A stretch of DNA of 64,000 nt, taken from Polydactylus sextarius. Lineage: Eukaryota > Chordata > Actinopteri > Polynemidae. The notes beneath the pieces were generated by a model. The model saw only the letters and a list, made by a program, of their open reading frames with translations. It was not told the origin of the DNA and ran no database searches. The position numbers and the translations under genes are program-made. The stretch lies in the NCBI GenBank assembly GCA_016801845.1, contig CM028908.1, forward strand, positions 19,851,047 to 19,915,046, in the 5' to 3' direction. Numbering within the stretch: position 1 is the stretch's first letter; each line of letters starts with the position of its first letter. Positions 62,825 through 64,000 of the stretch are shown here, one piece after another.

Positions 62825-62858
<34 letters not shown>
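62782..62858 (+). repeat. Split (CA)n microsatellite
   Basis: Two CA arrays (about 62782-62812 and 62826-62858) separated by CATGGCGTGTGCATG. Confidence 0.95.
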
Positions 62859-62859
<1 letters not shown>

Positions 62860-64000
62860 AACTTCTCTGAGAGAAAGTTACTCTCACATAGATGCATGCC
62901 GTTGAAAAATTTGCATCTGAATAACAACTTTTGTTGGTAAATTCAAGGGTCCTTGGAGATTTTGCACATTCTGTTCAGAGTGAGGCAGACCAATGGGAAC
63001 AAAGTCACACATTAGCAAAGCCCTGCCAGCCTCAATTATGACAAAAAAGGATTGGCTTGATAGTGTTGCGGCAGGCCACATTCAGAACTGGATGTGTCTA
63101 TTTAAACTTTCTTGTCCCCTTCCTTTATGTTTTCCAGCACTAGAGTTGAGTGGACAGCAAATTCCTGTGTCGAGAACAACACAGAGGACATGTGGACGTT
63201 CTGCACCATTGCATTCTGTTTTATTCTGCTCTATTTTATTTGGAAGTTTTGGTCTGTGAATCTAGTTTTCATGTTTGGGAAAAATCCATCTGCAGTGGAA
63301 GTGCTCGAGCTTTGTTCTCTTCAGTTTATATGCCCAGAGGTTTTTTTTCTCCTTTCTCACGCTTTCTCCACACTTTTCCTCTCCATCTCTCTCTGCCTCA
63401 CAACATTTGCAACATAGGAATCCAGGAGTTTGGCTGTAAGCTTGTGGGCTTTCGCCTCCATATTTCATATGCATTATGAGACACTGCTGATTATATTGCA
63501 TGTGTACACCATGACTCGTCCTCCTTCAATATGTAATAAATGTCTCATTTTTTTCCTTCAGTTTTTTCATATTCTTTCTGCCTCTCAGGCCGTCTCAGGG
63601 GGCTGCAGATTGGATGAATCAGACTTTATGCCTGTTTCAAAGCCCAAGGTGTTTTATTTATAGGGAAAAAGTACATTAACGCCTCTGAGAAGTCTTGGAA
63701 GATTTATCGAGCAATCCCCCAGCTTTCTCATTGCCTCAATTCAACTGTGATACTCAAAACACAGATGTGTGTTGTGAGTTAGTGTATCACACCTGTCTGT
63801 TTATCTGATGTGTGTTTTCATATCCTCAGCCCTTTCACTGTCTTACCATCATGCCCGTGCTGTGACATGGCTAGCTCTGTTGTCACGGCATTTATAATTC
63901 AGTCTTATTAATAAAAGATAGACAGCATTAAGTTTTTATTTGGTGATGCTGTGCTACTGTCTCTTAGAGCCTCTTTACAAACGAATGAATGAAGAGCAAA
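62859..64000. other. Intergenic to window end, no gene seen
   Basis: A frame at 63112-63417 follows an acceptor-like TTTCCAG and encodes a hydrophobic stretch, but it runs on into T-rich sequence and matches no family. Treated as noncoding. Confidence 0.5.

Noticed and set aside
63112..63417. 101-codon frame after TTTCCAG with a hydrophobic segment
   Set aside because: Runs into T-rich low-complexity sequence, has no donor and no family match.

Overview
This is vertebrate nuclear DNA, almost certainly from a teleost fish. Coding sequence is split into short exons with GT-AG introns of roughly 80-480 bp. There are long (CA)n, (GT)n and (CT)n microsatellites, a tRNA-derived SINE of fish type and a decayed Tc1-like transposase. 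Proteins recognisable as vertebrate NCOA3 and ID1 are present. There are no bacterial operons, CRISPR arrays or viral genes. The species cannot be named from the sequence; compact NCOA3 introns would fit a percomorph.

Layout. (1) 2-3393, plus strand: the last ten coding exons of the nuclear receptor coactivator NCOA3 (SRC-3), about 610 residues from the CBP/p300-interaction region to the C-terminal KYC and stop, followed by a long 3'UTR to about 5.2 kb. (2) 5.3-8.1 kb: a spacer with two tandem CTCF-like sites, a CT microsatellite of about 120 bp and a CpG-rich block with an exact BMP/Smad-type composite site. (3) 8.1-9.35 kb, minus strand: a complete two-exon ID1 gene (132 residues) with TATA box and three CCAAT boxes. 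About 1 kb upstream (10.27-10.37 kb) is a cluster of a GGCGCC-N5-GTCTG Smad element, a CRE and a segment resembling the mammalian Id1 BMP response element. (4) 10.6-64 kb: about 53 kb without a convincing protein-coding gene. It holds microsatellites, one SINE, one Tc1 remnant, several CpG- or GC-rich blocks that look like enhancers or conserved noncoding elements, scattered CTCF-like sites, and one weak pair of orphan-exon candidates at 44.6-45.4 kb.

How it fits together. NCOA3 and ID1 are convergent, with the plus-oriented CTCF pair between them. ID1 is the only complete gene, and the desert lies upstream of its promoter. Minus-oriented CTCF-like sites at 13.6, 26.2 and 40.7 kb would be convergent with the 6.3/6.4 kb pair. 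The simplest reading is that the desert is a cis-regulatory landscape for ID1 or for a gene beyond the right edge, insulated from NCOA3. I did not find a new molecular system. The most informative observations are the paired BMP/Smad elements flanking ID1 and the possible CTCF-bounded domain. Conservation and repeat calls for noncoding DNA are judgements by eye.
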